Below, piece after piece: positions 1 through 8,113 of a stretch of 64,000 bases of DNA. Each line of letters opens with the position of its first letter. Position 1 is the stretch's first letter. The stretch lies in NCBI GenBank assembly GCA_025454915.1, contig JALONN010000003.1:558001-622000 (forward strand), read 5' to 3'. This DNA comes from Raineya sp. Its GTDB lineage: Bacteria > Bacteroidota > Bacteroidia > Cytophagales > Thermonemataceae. A program made the translations under genes and the position numbers. Below the pieces are notes generated by a model that worked only from the letters and a program-made list of their open reading frames with translations, was not told where the DNA came from and searched no databases.

Positions 1-1
1 A

Positions 2-76
2 GCTCAGATTACAGGTTACCAAATTAGTTGGGAATGGGCATTTCGCTGGCTTGTTATGGGTAAAAATCAGTTATGA
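2..76 (+). CDS. C-terminal end of an upstream gene (partial)
   Basis: An open frame enters from the left edge and stops at 74-76. It gives 24 residues ending in GKNQL. Its stop overlaps the next gene's start as ATGA, which is typical of translational coupling, so the two genes are probably in one operon. The fragment is rich in Trp and Arg (WEWAFRW) and is too short to assign to a family. It is read as coding only because it is open up to the edge and overlaps neatly with the next start. Confidence 0.45.
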   Translation, partial: AQITGYQISWEWAFRWLVMGKNQL

Positions 77-1173
77 AGTTTTTTCATATTTTCTATGGTT
101 TATTAGCTGTTGCAGCCATTGCCTTATGGCTGTTGGTTTCTCAAAATGGATTTGGAAGCACCGTGGATGCTCAGGCTTATTGGTATGCTGCCCAAAGCTT
201 TCACCATAAAGGTCAATTTTTAACTCCACAGGGTTATTATACCAACTGGACGCCCCTATTTCCTATAACTCTAAGTCTATTGGGAGTTAAGACAACCCTA
301 TTTATTACCCTCATTATCAATTTAATCCTTATTTTTAAGTTTACAAAAAATGTTTTTGATTCTGAGTTAAACAATTTGAGTAGTTATCTGGCTTACAGTC
401 ATACAATTACAAGTGTATTTTTTATTCTCATTCATTTTTTTGTATGGTCTGAAGCAGGTTCTATGGCTTTGCTTATTGCCTCTGTTTTGTCTATACAAAA
501 ATTACATAAAAATCAGGATTGGGCTATTTTCATTATTTTAAGTAATTTGCTATGTATGCAACGCATGGCAGGAATATTCTTTGTTATATTTTTCTTTTTC
601 TGGATTTGGAAACAACATACATGGCAAAAGGCTTTTATGTATGGTATTTTGGCTTCTTTGAGTCTATTGGCTTGGTTTACAAGAAATTTCTTCATTCAGA
701 ACAAGCCTGATTTCATAGATAATATTTTTATGGTTTCCTTAGAAAGCAGCTTTTTAGGATATGCAGAAGCCGTTTTAAATATTTTTCTACCTTCATTTTT
801 TATACCTAACATTCTCAAAATCTTTTTTTTAGGTATATTTTTATTGATACTTTTGTATGTATTGTGGAAAAAATTTCCTCCTATTTCAAAACTCCTTTCT
901 GGCATAATTTTCAGTTATTTATTCATCATGATTTTTCTCAGAATGAATGTTGAAGGAGAAAGTGAACGTTACATTGCTCCCATTATCCCTATCATTATCT
1001 TTTTATTCTGGAAACAAATTAGTCTGTTTTTAAATAAAAATAACCACTTATATAGGCGTATAAGTGGTTATGCAATGGCTTTTTTGGTTATTGCTTATAA
1101 TATTTTCAGAACGTATAAAAATGTGTATCAGTGGATTACAACTCCTCCAGATTTAATTTCTATAAATTTTTAA
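73..1173 (+). CDS. Polytopic membrane protein, GT-C glycosyltransferase-like
   Basis: This 366-residue protein is hydrophobic almost throughout, with about nine or ten predicted membrane segments. Near the N-terminus, after the first membrane helix, it has a [12 protein letters not shown] segment. That resembles the acidic first periplasmic loop of lipid-linked-sugar glycosyltransferases of the GT39/ArnT type (GT-C fold), where an Asp binds the lipid-phosphate donor. This is inference from topology and the acidic loop, and the donor and acceptor are unknown. The start overlaps the upstream stop by 4 bases. The last 14 bases overlap the convergent pyrD gene. An O-antigen ligase-like or other polytopic protein is the alternative. 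Confidence 0.55.
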   Translation: MKFFHIFYGLLAVAAIALWLLVSQNGFGSTVDAQAYWYAAQSFHHKGQFLTPQGYYTNWTPLFPITLSLLGVKTTLFITLIINLILIFKFTKNVFDSELNNLSSYLAYSHTITSVFFILIHFFVWSEAGSMALLIASVLSIQKLHKNQDWAIFIILSNLLCMQRMAGIFFVIFFFFWIWKQHTWQKAFMYGILASLSLLAWFTRNFFIQNKPDFIDNIFMVSLESSFLGYAEAVLNIFLPSFFIPNILKIFFLGIFLLILLYVLWKKFPPISKLLSGIIFSYLFIMIFLRMNVEGESERYIAPIIPIIIFLFWKQISLFLNKNNHLYRRISGYAMAFLVIAYNIFRTYKNVYQWITTPPDLISINF

Positions 1174-2188
1174 CTATTGCCTGATTGATACGTTTAATCA
1201 GGCTTGGTCCTTCATATACAAAACCTGTATACAGTTGTAAAAGGTCTGCTCCAGCCTTTATTTTATCTATGGCATCTTGTGGGCTATGAATCCCTCCTAC
1301 ACCAATAATTACAAACTGTTTCTTAGAGTGTTGAGCCAAATAAGCAATTACTTCTGTTGAGCGTTTGCTTAAAGGTTTTCCACTCAAACCACCTGTTTCT
1401 TTGGTTTGGCTCTCAGGACTTTTTAAATTATCTCTGCTAAGTGTAGTGTTGGTAGCTATTACACCTGCAATTTTAGTTTCTAATACAATTTCTATAATAT
1501 CATCCAACTGACTTTCATTCAAATCTGGGGCTATTTTGAGCAAGATAGGCTTTGAATTCTGTTTTTTGTTGTTTTTCTGTTGAAGTGTATGGAGTATGTT
1601 CTTGAGAGGCTCTTTTTCCTGCAATGCTCGTAAATTAGGTGTATTAGGAGAACTGACATTTACCACAAAATAGTCTACAAATTCAAATAAATGTTCAAAA
1701 CCATACAAATAATCATCTAAAGCCTGTTCGTTGGGTGTATCTTTATTTTTACCAATATTTCCTCCAACAATAACAGAGCTTTTTCTTTCTTTCAGGTGTC
1801 TGATAGCCTCCTGAACACCATCATTATTAAATCCCATTCTGTTGATAATTGCTTCATCTGAAAGTAATCTGAACAAACGTGGCTGGGGATTACCAGCCTG
1901 AGGCTTGGGTGTGAGTGTCCCTATTTCTATAAATCCAAAGCCCAAAGTAGCCATTTCATCAATGGCTATTGCATTTTTATCAAAACCAGCAGCAAGTCCC
2001 ACAGGATTGGGAAATGTAAGTCCCATGAGTTTCCGTTCTAGAGTAGGATTTTTATAATTAAAGAGGAATTTTGCTATACCTTTAGCAAATGGAAGTTTAA
2101 GTATTCTTTTGAGCCACGAAAAGGTAAAATAATGAGCCTTTTCAGCATTCATTGAAAATAAAAATGGACGTATAAATAGTTTGTACAT
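1160..2188 (-). CDS. pyrD: Dihydroorotate dehydrogenase (quinone), class 2
   Basis: This membrane-associated flavoenzyme oxidises dihydroorotate to orotate in pyrimidine synthesis and passes electrons to quinone. The N-terminal helix [18 protein letters not shown] is the class 2 membrane-binding element. GLAAGFDKN (about residues 64-72), the INRMGFNN stretch, [11 protein letters not shown] (about 177-187, containing the catalytic Ser) and a C-terminal GGI...[13 protein letters not shown]-phosphate site are all visible. The start is placed at 2188 (342 residues). An upstream in-frame ATG at 2230 would add 14 residues lying inside a hairpin that follows secG, and family members normally begin at MYKLF. 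It is transcribed in the same direction as secG, 76 bases upstream. Confidence 0.95.
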   Translation of the reverse strand: MYKLFIRPFLFSMNAEKAHYFTFSWLKRILKLPFAKGIAKFLFNYKNPTLERKLMGLTFPNPVGLAAGFDKNAIAIDEMATLGFGFIEIGTLTPKPQAGNPQPRLFRLLSDEAIINRMGFNNDGVQEAIRHLKERKSSVIVGGNIGKNKDTPNEQALDDYLYGFEHLFEFVDYFVVNVSSPNTPNLRALQEKEPLKNILHTLQQKNNKKQNSKPILLKIAPDLNESQLDDIIEIVLETKIAGVIATNTTLSRDNLKSPESQTKETGGLSGKPLSKRSTEVIAYLAQHSKKQFVIIGVGGIHSPQDAIDKIKAGADLLQLYTGFVYEGPSLIKRINQAIVKNL

Positions 2189-2214
2189 GATTATGAAAAG
2201 GTATAGATATAACA

Positions 2215-2242
2215 AATGCCACCACTTCACAGTGATGGCATT
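2215..2242 (-). terminator. Hairpin between secG and pyrD
   Basis: Arms of 12 bases (2215-2226 and 2231-2242) pair with one mismatch around a 4-base loop. Read on the minus strand the hairpin follows the secG stop and is followed by TTTGTTATAT, so it may act as a weak or partial terminator. Its position argues for the shorter pyrD start at 2188. Confidence 0.45.
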
Positions 2243-2264
2243 AATATTGAAACGCTTTTATGTA

Positions 2265-2486
2265 TTAAAGAACATGTGTGAGCAATGACAACACAAAAAT
2301 TCCTATCATCAAACCCCAAGTAATTTTCTCTAAAAGGTCTGTTGTTTTCTTCACACCAATGAGTTGGTTAGCTCCACTAGCCATTGAGCCTGTAAGACCA
2401 CCACCTTTATTAGAACTTTGAGGCAAAATAACAACAATAAGTAATAGAGCCACAAGCATCATCAATCCTATAACAAAGAGTAACAT
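2265..2486 (-). CDS. secG: Preprotein translocase subunit SecG
   Basis: This is a 73-residue membrane protein with two hydrophobic helices (about residues 2-22 and 56-72). They are joined by the Gly-rich cytoplasmic loop LPQSSNKGGGLTGSM that is the hallmark of SecG. SecG assists the SecYE channel during protein export. The length is normal for the short SecG of Bacteroidota. It lies 19 bases downstream of the TPR gene, in the order lptE-like, TPR, secG that I recall from other Bacteroidota. Confidence 0.93.
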   Translation of the reverse strand: MLLFVIGLMMLVALLLIVVILPQSSNKGGGLTGSMASGANQLIGVKKTTDLLEKITWGLMIGIFVLSLLTHVL

Positions 2487-2505
2487 ATTTTTTTATTGAT
2501 TAGGT

Positions 2506-3690
2506 TTAACTTTCTAAGATTTCAATTTGAGATGCAAAGTACGCTTTTTTATCTGGATTTTGCAACATCAATTGTTTATAAATTTCAACGGCTTCCGAAA
2601 TTTTTCCTTCATTAAAATATGCAAGAGCCTGTTGTTCAGTCACTTCTTTTTCAGTTTCGACTTCTTCTAAAGATTTTTCTTCAGTATTTTTTTCTAAAGG
2701 TTCAACTAGTTCTTCCTCTTTTTTCTCAATATATTCTGTTACTTTTTCTACTATTACTTCTTTTTCAATTTCTACACTTTCTACTTTCAAATCGTGTGTT
2801 TCGTCTTTAGGTGCAGGTGTTTCTAAGAAATCTTGCAATAATACATCATCTTCTTTCAATTCAATAGCAGAAAAATCCATCTTAAAAATATCTATCTGAC
2901 TTTGATAGTATTCTGCTTTATCAGGCGATATTTCTTTGAGTTTTTCGTATATTTCTATGGATTCTTTTGTATTACCTTCATTGAAAAGTCTGAGAGCCTC
3001 TTCTTCAGTGAATTCATTGATTACTACTGATGTCTGAATTTGATTAGAAACATCATGTTTTTCTATGTTTTCTATATCATTTTTTTGTGTCTCATCTTCT
3101 GTCTCTTCTACATCATTTTGTATGTCTTCTGCCTGAAGAGTTTCATCAGTTGCTTTTTTGTCTTTCTTAAAAAGATCAGATTTTAGAAACTCATCTATCA
3201 AGAAATCCTGTTCTTTTTGTGTCTCAGTTTTATCAGCAGGGGTCTCGTCTGTAATTTTATTTGCTTCTTCAGAAATATAATCCTTTGGTAAATAAGACTC
3301 TGTTATATTAGCTAATTCTTTATCTAACTCTTCTATTGAAGCATTTTCAATTTTTTTATCAAAAGCATCTATTTCCTGTTGAATGTCTTCAAACAATTTT
3401 TTATGGATAGGTTCTTGGGTATTGTGTTCTTCCATAGCATTTACAGGTTGCATGGGAGCCCCATTTAAAACAAATTTTTTTAGGAGAGCTCTATTATAAA
3501 CATACAAAGATGCTTTTCTTATTTTTTGAAGAGCTAAACTACTATTCTTTTCTTGTAAAAGTCTTGCCACCAATACATGGGGCAGGTGAAAATATGGATA
3601 TTTTTGAACTATCTCTTCCAACTCTTCTAAATGGTCTTCTGTAAGGTTTTGAGGATTTTCTAAAAGACCTGTTAGTACTTGTTTATCCAT
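2506..3690 (-). CDS. Tetratricopeptide-repeat protein with acidic linker
   Basis: A 394-residue protein is obtained when the start is placed at 3690 (MDKQVL). The longer frame upstream reads through low-complexity sequence and is probably not translated. The N-terminal ~70 residues are helical (LEEIVQKYPYFHLPHVLVARLL). Two related TPR-like units follow, EEEALRLFNEGNTKESIEIYEKL (about 227-250) and TEQQALAYFNEGKISEAVEIYKQL near the C-terminus. They are separated by Glu/Lys-rich low-complexity linkers. There is no signal peptide, so it is probably cytoplasmic. It sits between the lptE-like gene and secG, which suggests an envelope-biogenesis context, but no specific partner can be read from the sequence. 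Confidence 0.8.
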   Translation of the reverse strand: MDKQVLTGLLENPQNLTEDHLEELEEIVQKYPYFHLPHVLVARLLQEKNSSLALQKIRKASLYVYNRALLKKFVLNGAPMQPVNAMEEHNTQEPIHKKLFEDIQQEIDAFDKKIENASIEELDKELANITESYLPKDYISEEANKITDETPADKTETQKEQDFLIDEFLKSDLFKKDKKATDETLQAEDIQNDVEETEDETQKNDIENIEKHDVSNQIQTSVVINEFTEEEALRLFNEGNTKESIEIYEKLKEISPDKAEYYQSQIDIFKMDFSAIELKEDDVLLQDFLETPAPKDETHDLKVESVEIEKEVIVEKVTEYIEKKEEELVEPLEKNTEEKSLEEVETEKEVTEQQALAYFNEGKISEAVEIYKQLMLQNPDKKAYFASQIEILES

Positions 3691-3760
3691 GTTACTTGAT
3701 TCAATTTTAATTTGAAAAAAATTTGAGACACAAACGCTAATGTATAATTTTTTTTTAAAT

Positions 3761-4261
3761 CTACCAATTTGCAACAGTTTTTTGAAAAATATCAAAAATT
3801 ATTTTGTCATAAATTTCTTGCACTTTTTGTGTTTCGGCTGCTGCCAAACTGGTAGTCTGGGGGAAATCAGCATAGTTAGAAAAAGTTTGTTCAAAATTAT
3901 TGCTAGTTTCTTTATTGTCTGTAAAACGTACTTTCACGGTAATCGTAATGCGTGTTTGAGCAGCCTGGTCTTGTGCCGTAGGTGCCAAGGGAGTTACTTG
4001 ATAACTAACAACATCTCCCTCAATAATATAATCGGAATCTGTATTGGTTATACGTAATCTTGAATTTTGTAGATAATAAGATTTTAAATCTTCCGTTAAT
4101 TTTTGAGATAAATTTGGGGGACCATTACCTGCAATATTGTTAAAATTCATGACTTGTATTGTACCTGAAGCTGTAGAGCCAGAAAGTGTATAAGATACAT
4201 TTTTGCAAGCAATAGCTCCCAACAAAATAAAAAGTATGATTACTTTGATTTTTATTTGCAT
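3761..4261 (-). CDS. lptE: LptE-like LPS-assembly lipoprotein
   Basis: The start at 4261 gives 166 residues with a lipoprotein signal (MQIKIKVIILFILLGAIAC, Cys19 as likely lipidation site). The mature part begins with a YTLSG stretch, then IQVMNFNNIAG and a LTEDLKSYYLQNSRLRI segment. This is the Bacteroidota LptE pattern, in which the lipoprotein plugs the LptD barrel and helps deliver LPS to the outer leaflet. An upstream in-frame ATG would overlap the divergent ABC gene and lacks a usable signal peptide, so it is rejected. The assignment rests on pattern and gene order. lptD is not in this window. Confidence 0.78.
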   Translation of the reverse strand: MQIKIKVIILFILLGAIACKNVSYTLSGSTASGTIQVMNFNNIAGNGPPNLSQKLTEDLKSYYLQNSRLRITNTDSDYIIEGDVVSYQVTPLAPTAQDQAAQTRITITVKVRFTDNKETSNNFEQTFSNYADFPQTTSLAAAETQKVQEIYDKIIFDIFQKTVANW

Positions 4262-4305
4262 ATTGAACAAAATATGGTTACAAATATATAACTTTTTCAA
4301 TATAT

Positions 4306-5004
4306 ATGGAAACAATTTTACAATTAACTGATATAATCAAGACTTATTCCACAGAACAAATTTCTACAAATGCCCTGAATGGTATTAATTTAGAGATTCG
4401 TAAAGGGGATTTTCTAGCCGTAATGGGTCCTTCAGGTTGTGGAAAATCCACTCTGCTCAATATGATGGGTTTATTGGATACCCCCACCAAAGGAGAAATC
4501 TTATTTTTAGGTCAAAAAATACTTAACTATAATGAAAAGAAAAGAGCTGATCTGAGAAAAAGAAATATAGGTTTTGTCTTTCAGAATTTTAATCTCATTG
4601 ATGACTTAACCGTTTTTGAAAACATTGAACTGCCTTTGATTTATCTTAAATTCTCTGCAAAAGAAAGAAAAGAGTTGGTATTTCAAATCATGGCTAAACT
4701 CAAAATCAGCCACCGAGCCACTTATTTTCCAAGACAACTCTCAGGAGGACAACAACAACGAGTAGCTATTTGCAGAGCTTTAGTGGCTCAACCCTCTTTA
4801 TTATTAGCTGATGAACCCACAGGGAATCTTGATTCAAGAAATCGAGAGGAAGTCATGCAAATTTTATGGCAATTAAACCAAGAAAGTGTAACCATTGTAA
4901 TCGTAACACACTCCTCTCAGGATGCTGATTATGCTCATGGAATCATTCATCTTTTGGACGGACAAATTGTTGGACAGAAAATTAAGAATCAGATCAATTC
5001 TTAA
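4306..5004 (+). CDS. ABC transporter ATP-binding protein, LolD/MacB type
   Basis: This is a 232-residue nucleotide-binding subunit. Walker A is GPSGCGKST (41-49), the Q-loop Gln is near 93, the signature is LSGGQQQR (145-152), Walker B is LLLADE (165-170), and the switch His is in VTHSS (about 202). The length and the phrase TKGEILFLG match the MacB/LolD/FtsE group. These energise lipoprotein release, efflux or cell-division permeases rather than importing solutes. No permease gene lies beside it, so the partner is elsewhere. It is divergent from the lptE-like gene and its 3' end runs into a hairpin shared with the convergent WG-repeat gene. Confidence 0.9.
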   Translation: METILQLTDIIKTYSTEQISTNALNGINLEIRKGDFLAVMGPSGCGKSTLLNMMGLLDTPTKGEILFLGQKILNYNEKKRADLRKRNIGFVFQNFNLIDDLTVFENIELPLIYLKFSAKERKELVFQIMAKLKISHRATYFPRQLSGGQQQRVAICRALVAQPSLLLADEPTGNLDSRNREEVMQILWQLNQESVTIVIVTHSSQDADYAHGIIHLLDGQIVGQKIKNQINS

Positions 5005-5008
5005 TTTT
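4978..5008. terminator. Bidirectional terminator embedded in two convergent gene ends
   Basis: Perfect 12-base arms (4978-4989 and 4997-5008) flank a 7-base loop, with a T run on both strands. The left arm lies in the last codons of the ABC gene and the right arm reaches the stop of the WG-repeat gene. One hairpin probably ends transcription from both sides although only 3 bases separate the genes. Confidence 0.7.
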
Positions 5009-6741
5009 TACTCAAAATACTCCGTCCCATCCAGACCAACAAAACCTGTTTGAGTTCCTTTTTTTACCAAATAGTATGGTTTCCCATCTATTTTAATGGG
5101 GTATCTTCCTCCATCGTCTGTAATAATTTCTGTATATTTAGGAGAAACAAGTAGTTTTTCAGGGTTTCTTAAACCAAATAAACCTTTTTCCTGAACAATA
5201 AATATTTCTGTGTAAAAATTCATATTGATATTATCATATTGGCAAGGAACAGTAATTCTACCTTTTTTATCTAAAACTCCGATTTTATTATTCAAAGAAA
5301 CTTTTACAAAGTTTTCGCCTAATGTACCAAAACCTACATATTCATAGTCGTCAAATTCTTCTTTTTGAATTCTTTTGCCCAAACTATCAAAAAGAACCTG
5401 TTTCTTATTTTCTTGCAAACCAAAGTATATTTGATGAAAATTTGATACACGTTTGTATTGACATGGGATTATTTCTTCTCCTTTGGCATTGATAACACCT
5501 TGTAAACCTTGAGCATTTGTAACTGAAAAAGTGATAGGATTTGAAAAATAGTTTTCCCTAATTTCTTTATAATCAAGTTTTTTCAATATATTATTTTGTA
5601 GATTAATCAATAAGAAATTATTTTTCTTATTAACGATGAGTTGTCCATTTTCTAATGTCCTGATATACAAGGCTTGATATTCCATAGGTACTACTGCTTT
5701 TCCATCCATATCTATCAATCCTGATAAACCATTGATAGTAATTTGCCAGTAATTGACATTTCCTTTAGAAATTAAAACTGGTTTTTCTGTTAGTGTCAGA
5801 GGGTACGTATATTGAAATGTTTTGGAATTAATTAAACCATATTTATCATTTTTATAAACAACCAATTGGTTTCCTTCTAAAGATATATTATGAAATTTTT
5901 CTGCTATGGCTAGCTTTTTTGTTTTATTATCAATCAGGGTGTACCATCCTTGATTATTGATTACCTCCATTTTTAATGTATAGCCTTCTATCATGATATT
6001 ATTTTCTTCAATAAAAGGTAATTTTCGAAGAATTTGCCCCTTTTTATCAATGACAACTCTCTGACCATTTTTTATGACAGTGGCTTTTCCATTTTCAAAA
6101 CAACCCATACCCATTGGGTTATGCTCATAAATAAAAGGAATAACCACTTGATTCTTATCGTTTACGAATCCAAATTTTCCATTTTTCCCAATTCCAAAAA
6201 GTCCTTCACTGTAACAATATTCTGTAACAGGCGACCACATATCATACTGAAATGGTATCAATATTTTTCCATCCCTATTAATAAACCCAACTTTCTCATT
6301 TACAGCCACGTAAGCTATTCCATTTTTATCAAAACCTCGCCAGTTTACTAAATCGTTGAGCTTAAGAAGCTCTTTACCTTCCTGATTGAGCATCATAAAA
6401 GAACCTTTACCAGTTTCATAATTCATTTCTTGAATATAAAACCGTCCATGTTCTCTATCCCATTGCATAGGTGTTGTATATTTTGCGGGAATAAGCCAGT
6501 TATTTTGAGCATCAATTAACCCCCATTTACCTTTATATTTTACATTGGCAAACATAACAGGCTTTTTAGTTACAAGATTGGAGTCTATGATAAATAGCTC
6601 TACTTCTTCGTACTGAGGTGATATGATAACTTTTTTAGAAGCATCACAAAAACCCCACTGACCATTTTTGTTGTAGGGAATCAGACCTTGGGAATTGTTA
6701 AGTCCGAAAAAGAGTTGGAAAAAGAATAAGAAGTGGAACAT
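5008..6741 (-). CDS. Exported WG-repeat protein
   Basis: This 577-residue protein has a hydrophobic N-terminal segment (MFHFLFFFQLFFGLNN), probably a signal peptide or anchor. The rest is a chain of WG-type repeats of about 50 residues, with cores such as NGQWGFCD, KGKWGLID, NEKVGFIN, NGKFGFVN, NDKYGLIN and NNKIGVLD. Each is followed by an INPxQYE-like strand (ISPQYEEV, IPFQYD, VPMEYQ, VPCQYD). WG repeats form beta-rich scaffolds, but their function is mostly unknown. No catalytic motif is visible. It is a single gene that ends tail-to-tail with the ABC ATPase. Confidence 0.85.
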   Translation of the reverse strand: MFHFLFFFQLFFGLNNSQGLIPYNKNGQWGFCDASKKVIISPQYEEVELFIIDSNLVTKKPVMFANVKYKGKWGLIDAQNNWLIPAKYTTPMQWDREHGRFYIQEMNYETGKGSFMMLNQEGKELLKLNDLVNWRGFDKNGIAYVAVNEKVGFINRDGKILIPFQYDMWSPVTEYCYSEGLFGIGKNGKFGFVNDKNQVVIPFIYEHNPMGMGCFENGKATVIKNGQRVVIDKKGQILRKLPFIEENNIMIEGYTLKMEVINNQGWYTLIDNKTKKLAIAEKFHNISLEGNQLVVYKNDKYGLINSKTFQYTYPLTLTEKPVLISKGNVNYWQITINGLSGLIDMDGKAVVPMEYQALYIRTLENGQLIVNKKNNFLLINLQNNILKKLDYKEIRENYFSNPITFSVTNAQGLQGVINAKGEEIIPCQYKRVSNFHQIYFGLQENKKQVLFDSLGKRIQKEEFDDYEYVGFGTLGENFVKVSLNNKIGVLDKKGRITVPCQYDNINMNFYTEIFIVQEKGLFGLRNPEKLLVSPKYTEIITDDGGRYPIKIDGKPYYLVKKGTQTGFVGLDGTEYFE

Positions 6742-6803
6742 ATAGTGTTTTTTGTTTTCAAAGCACTATACTACAAAAAAGATACTAATTTTTTATAAAA
6801 ATA

Positions 6804-6827
6804 AAAGCCAGAATTTCTTCTGGCTTT
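6804..6827 (-). terminator. Terminator of the phasin-like gene
   Basis: Perfect 10-base arms (6804-6813 and 6818-6827) flank a 4-base loop just past the stop at 6832. On the minus strand they are followed by a T-rich tail. This is a good intrinsic terminator for the 109-residue gene. Confidence 0.75.
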
Positions 6828-6831
6828 ACAA

Positions 6832-7161
6832 TTACGCTTTCACAGTTTTCTTAGTGGCTGCTTTATCGGCATTATCCTTACCTTCTAAAGCTTCTACTCT
6901 TTTCAACACTTCTTGTAATTCGTTTTCAGTTACAAACTTGAAACGAGATGTCACTTTTTCTACCAATTTGCTCAATTGGTCTTCAAATTCTTTCTTTTTA
7001 GATTCTGTATTTTTTGTAAATTCGTCTAAAATTTTCTTTCCTTCATCACCAGAAAGTTTACTTTCTTCTACCAATTTCTCTACTGTACTTTTTAATGTTT
7101 CAGCAGTGATAGAGATAAAACCAATGCCTGTGTAAATGAATTTTTTAAATAAATCTTGCAT
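6832..7161 (-). CDS. Phasin-like coiled-coil protein
   Basis: This is a 109-residue helical protein. The N-terminal FKKFIYTGIGFISITAETL segment is amphipathic. It is followed by a long charged coiled coil (ETLKSTVEKLVEESKLSGDEGKKILDEF...), and the C-terminal ~15 residues are Lys/Ala-rich (AATKKTVKA). This is the layout of short PhaI/PhaF-like phasins, which coat polyhydroxyalkanoate granules, and of related stress-associated helical proteins. No PHA synthase or depolymerase is in the window, so a granule role is inference. It is monocistronic and closed by its own terminator. Confidence 0.65.
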   Translation of the reverse strand: MQDLFKKFIYTGIGFISITAETLKSTVEKLVEESKLSGDEGKKILDEFTKNTESKKKEFEDQLSKLVEKVTSRFKFVTENELQEVLKRVEALEGKDNADKAATKKTVKA

Positions 7162-7334
7162 ATTTGTAGGGATTTTGGAGGTTGTTGTGTTTTTCTTGCT
7201 ACAAAGATAATATGCATGCCGAGTATGTTGCTATTTTTTTGTTAAAAAAATTTACTTTTTTACTAAAAAAAATGCTTTTTTTGCATTTTATAAACTTAAA
7301 TTTTGTACTTTTTAAAGAATTATAATCTAATATC

Positions 7335-8003
7335 ATGGATTTTGAAAAAGGAGAAGTATTGTTGATTGATAAACCTTTAGGCTGGACATCTTTTCAGGCT
7401 CTCAAGAAGCTACGTTACCAGCTAAAAATCAAAAAAATAGGTCATGCAGGTACACTAGATCCGCTTGCAACAGGTTTACTCATACTTTGTACAGGAAAAA
7501 AAACCAAAGAAATAGATTCTTATCAGGCTCAAGAGAAAGAATATACAGGAACTTTTGTATTGGGTAAAACTACTCCATCCATAGATTTAGAAACAGATTT
7601 TGATGCTGAGTATGATATTACACATCTTAATATAGAAAATATCTCCTCTGTAATTCCACAATTTATAGGTGAAATAGACCAAACCCCTCCTATTTTTTCA
7701 GCTATCAAACAAGACGGTAAACGCCTTTATGAACTTGCAAGAAAAGGGCAAGAAACAGATATTAAATCCAGAAAAATTCTGATTACAGAACTTGAGTTTA
7801 CAGATACATCTCGTTTCCCTGAAGTAGATTTTAGGGTTGTTTGCTCAAAAGGAACATATATTCGTAGCCTTGCACGTGATATAGGTATAGCTTTAGGAGC
7901 AGGAGCATATTTAAAAGCATTGTGTAGAACACGTATTGGAGAGTTTAAGCTAGAAGATGCTTGGCAAATACAAGACTTGATAGAACAAGTAAAAAATTCA
8001 TAA
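7335..8003 (+). CDS. truB: tRNA pseudouridine-55 synthase TruB
   Basis: This enzyme makes pseudouridine 55 in the T-loop of tRNAs. The 222-residue protein has the catalytic motif GHAGTLDPLATG with Asp42 as nucleophile. It also has the KQEYTG-like segment (KEYTGTFVLG), the TPPIFSAIKQDGKRLYELAR motif, and CSKGTYIRSLARDIG near residue 175. The length fits the short TruB form, without the extended PUA-like tail of E. coli TruB. The upstream 170 bases are AT-rich with no strong promoter match. The nucleotide-sugar dehydrogenase follows on the same strand. Confidence 0.95.
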   Translation: MDFEKGEVLLIDKPLGWTSFQALKKLRYQLKIKKIGHAGTLDPLATGLLILCTGKKTKEIDSYQAQEKEYTGTFVLGKTTPSIDLETDFDAEYDITHLNIENISSVIPQFIGEIDQTPPIFSAIKQDGKRLYELARKGQETDIKSRKILITELEFTDTSRFPEVDFRVVCSKGTYIRSLARDIGIALGAGAYLKALCRTRIGEFKLEDAWQIQDLIEQVKNS

Positions 8004-8113
8004 TTACACTACTGTCTATTTTTTTTATAAATTTGCAACCTACAATTAAGAATTTTCTCTTTACGAGATTTTATATTCTTTATTGTCAATCACTTAAGAA
8101 TTTAGCTATTTTT

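Noticed and set aside
3740..4057. Plus-strand 105-codon frame opposite the lptE-like gene
   Set aside because: It lies entirely over or beside the well-supported minus-strand gene and has no family pattern.
7961..8113. Extended start of the nucleotide-sugar dehydrogenase overlapping truB
   Set aside because: The extra 51 residues are low-complexity and unlike the family. The ATG at 8114 lies just before the Rossmann motif.
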